The notes beneath the pieces were generated by a model. It ran no database searches. It was not told where the DNA came from and was given only the letters and a program-made list of their open reading frames with translations. The position numbers and the translations under genes were made by a program. Positions 63,628-64,000 of a stretch of 64,000 bases of DNA are shown one piece after another. Source of the stretch: an uncultured Methylocystaceae bacterium (GTDB lineage: Bacteria > Pseudomonadota > Alphaproteobacteria > Rhizobiales > Beijerinckiaceae); the NCBI GenBank assembly GCA_903870245.1, contig CAIQCB010000057.1, positions 62,001-126,000 on the forward strand. The letters are read 5' to 3'. Every line of letters begins with the position of its first letter. The stretch's first letter is position 1.

Positions 63628-64000
63628 TCAAACGATATCGACCAGATCGTCGCCAGGTCCGCGTTCGGTTTCTATCGCCTTGCCATTCACGATTCTGACC
63701 ACGCCGATCTTGTCCTGATGGCGCTCGAAATCATCTCCGTTTGTCAGTCGCGACGGATTGGGACCGGTGCTCGCATATTGACGCCGATACACACGCACTG
63801 GCGTATTCGTCGCCTCATCAAGAAAAGCCTGTGTCGGAAGATTTTCCGCCCAATAGCCAATACAGGCTGTGAAATCCGTCTGCCAGGGCGAGCAGAGTCC
63901 GCTCGTCAGTTGACCTGGGACCGCGCCGGGTTCAGCCGGGGAGCCTTTATGCCGAACTCGCATCTCGCGCGGATCAAGGAGCGGCTCGACATTCGGATTG
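63628..64000 (-). CDS. LodA-like quinoprotein oxidase, C-terminal part (5' end outside window)
   Basis: The reverse frame is open from the window edge to a stop at 63628. It gives the last 123 residues or so of a protein resembling the LodA/GoxA family (CTQ-dependent amino-acid oxidases): NPNVEPLLDPREMRVRHKGS and PGQLTSGLCSPWQTDFTACI (consecutive stretches), then GYWAENLPTQAFL. In LodA a Cys and a Trp in this region are joined to form cysteine tryptophylquinone; here the Cys in FTAC and the Trp in GYW are candidates. The apparent ATG at 63963 is internal. Downstream on the same strand are the radical-SAM and FAD genes. Substrate unknown. Confidence 0.75.
   Translation of the reverse strand, partial: NPNVEPLLDPREMRVRHKGSPAEPGAVPGQLTSGLCSPWQTDFTACIGYWAENLPTQAFLDEATNTPVRVYRRQYASTGPNPSRLTNGDDFERHQDKIGVVRIVNGKAIETERGPGDDLVDIV

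Noticed and set aside
1-64000. CRISPR array
   Set aside because: No run of regularly spaced identical repeats was seen; the RTX region repeats are coding.

Overview
The window looks like part of an alphaproteobacterial chromosome, most likely Rhizobiales (Hyphomicrobiales). The evidence is the gene order ftsE-ftsX-ydcF-plsC and ruvCAB-ybgC-tolQRAB, an alphaproteobacterial-type degenerate dihydroorotase, an outer-membrane porin of the Rhizobiales/methylotroph type, and an fdsA/fdsD formate dehydrogenase. A methylotroph of the Methylocystis/Beijerinckia kind would fit, but this is inference. No rRNA or convincing tRNA gene is present.

Region 1 (1 to about 17,300) is an AT-rich accessory island with long gene-poor spacers and insertion-sequence debris. 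It holds a partial secreted protein, a metallophosphoesterase tail-to-tail with a small cyclic-nucleotide-binding protein, and a glutaminase-STAS-cyclic-nucleotide-binding fusion. It also carries a dead IS5 element and a mosaic of IS3 elements. Three diverged paralogous coiled-coil proteins (6663-7178, 7899-8558, 11598-12266) lie near a two-gene operon of a large single-pass membrane protein and an SH3b exported protein (12591-16486). I recognise no function for these five genes; they are the best candidate here for an undescribed system.

Region 2 (about 17,600 to 30,500) is a type I secretion locus. A giant RTX-repeat protein with an animal-type haem peroxidase domain faces a divergent operon of ABC exporter, HlyD-type adaptor, TolC-type outer-membrane protein and three small accessory genes, including a lipoprotein. 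Region 3 (30,600 to 40,300) contains a formate dehydrogenase whose alpha chain is split into two overlapping frames, with a delta subunit but no NAD-reducing subunits. It also has an outer-membrane beta-barrel protein, several small secreted proteins, a DUF4239 membrane protein, a truncated-haemoglobin remnant, a small HTH protein and a PAS protein.

Region 4 (40,400 to 57,740) is GC-rich core genome: rhomboid protease, patatin, hisI-folE, an IscU-like scaffold, ruvC-ruvA-ruvB-ybgC, tolQ-tolR-tolA-tolB (no pal follows), ftsE-ftsX-ydcF-plsC on the other strand, a pseudo-dihydroorotase and guaA. Region 5 (57,740 to 60,700) is the wreck of an integrative and conjugative element at the 3' end of guaA: a truncated integrase fused tail-to-tail with a truncated relaxase, plus a truncated lytic transglycosylase. 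Region 6 (60,740 to the end) is a reverse-strand cassette of a LodA-like quinoprotein oxidase (partial), a radical-SAM/SPASM maturase and an FAD-dependent maturation enzyme, probably building a tryptophan-derived cofactor.
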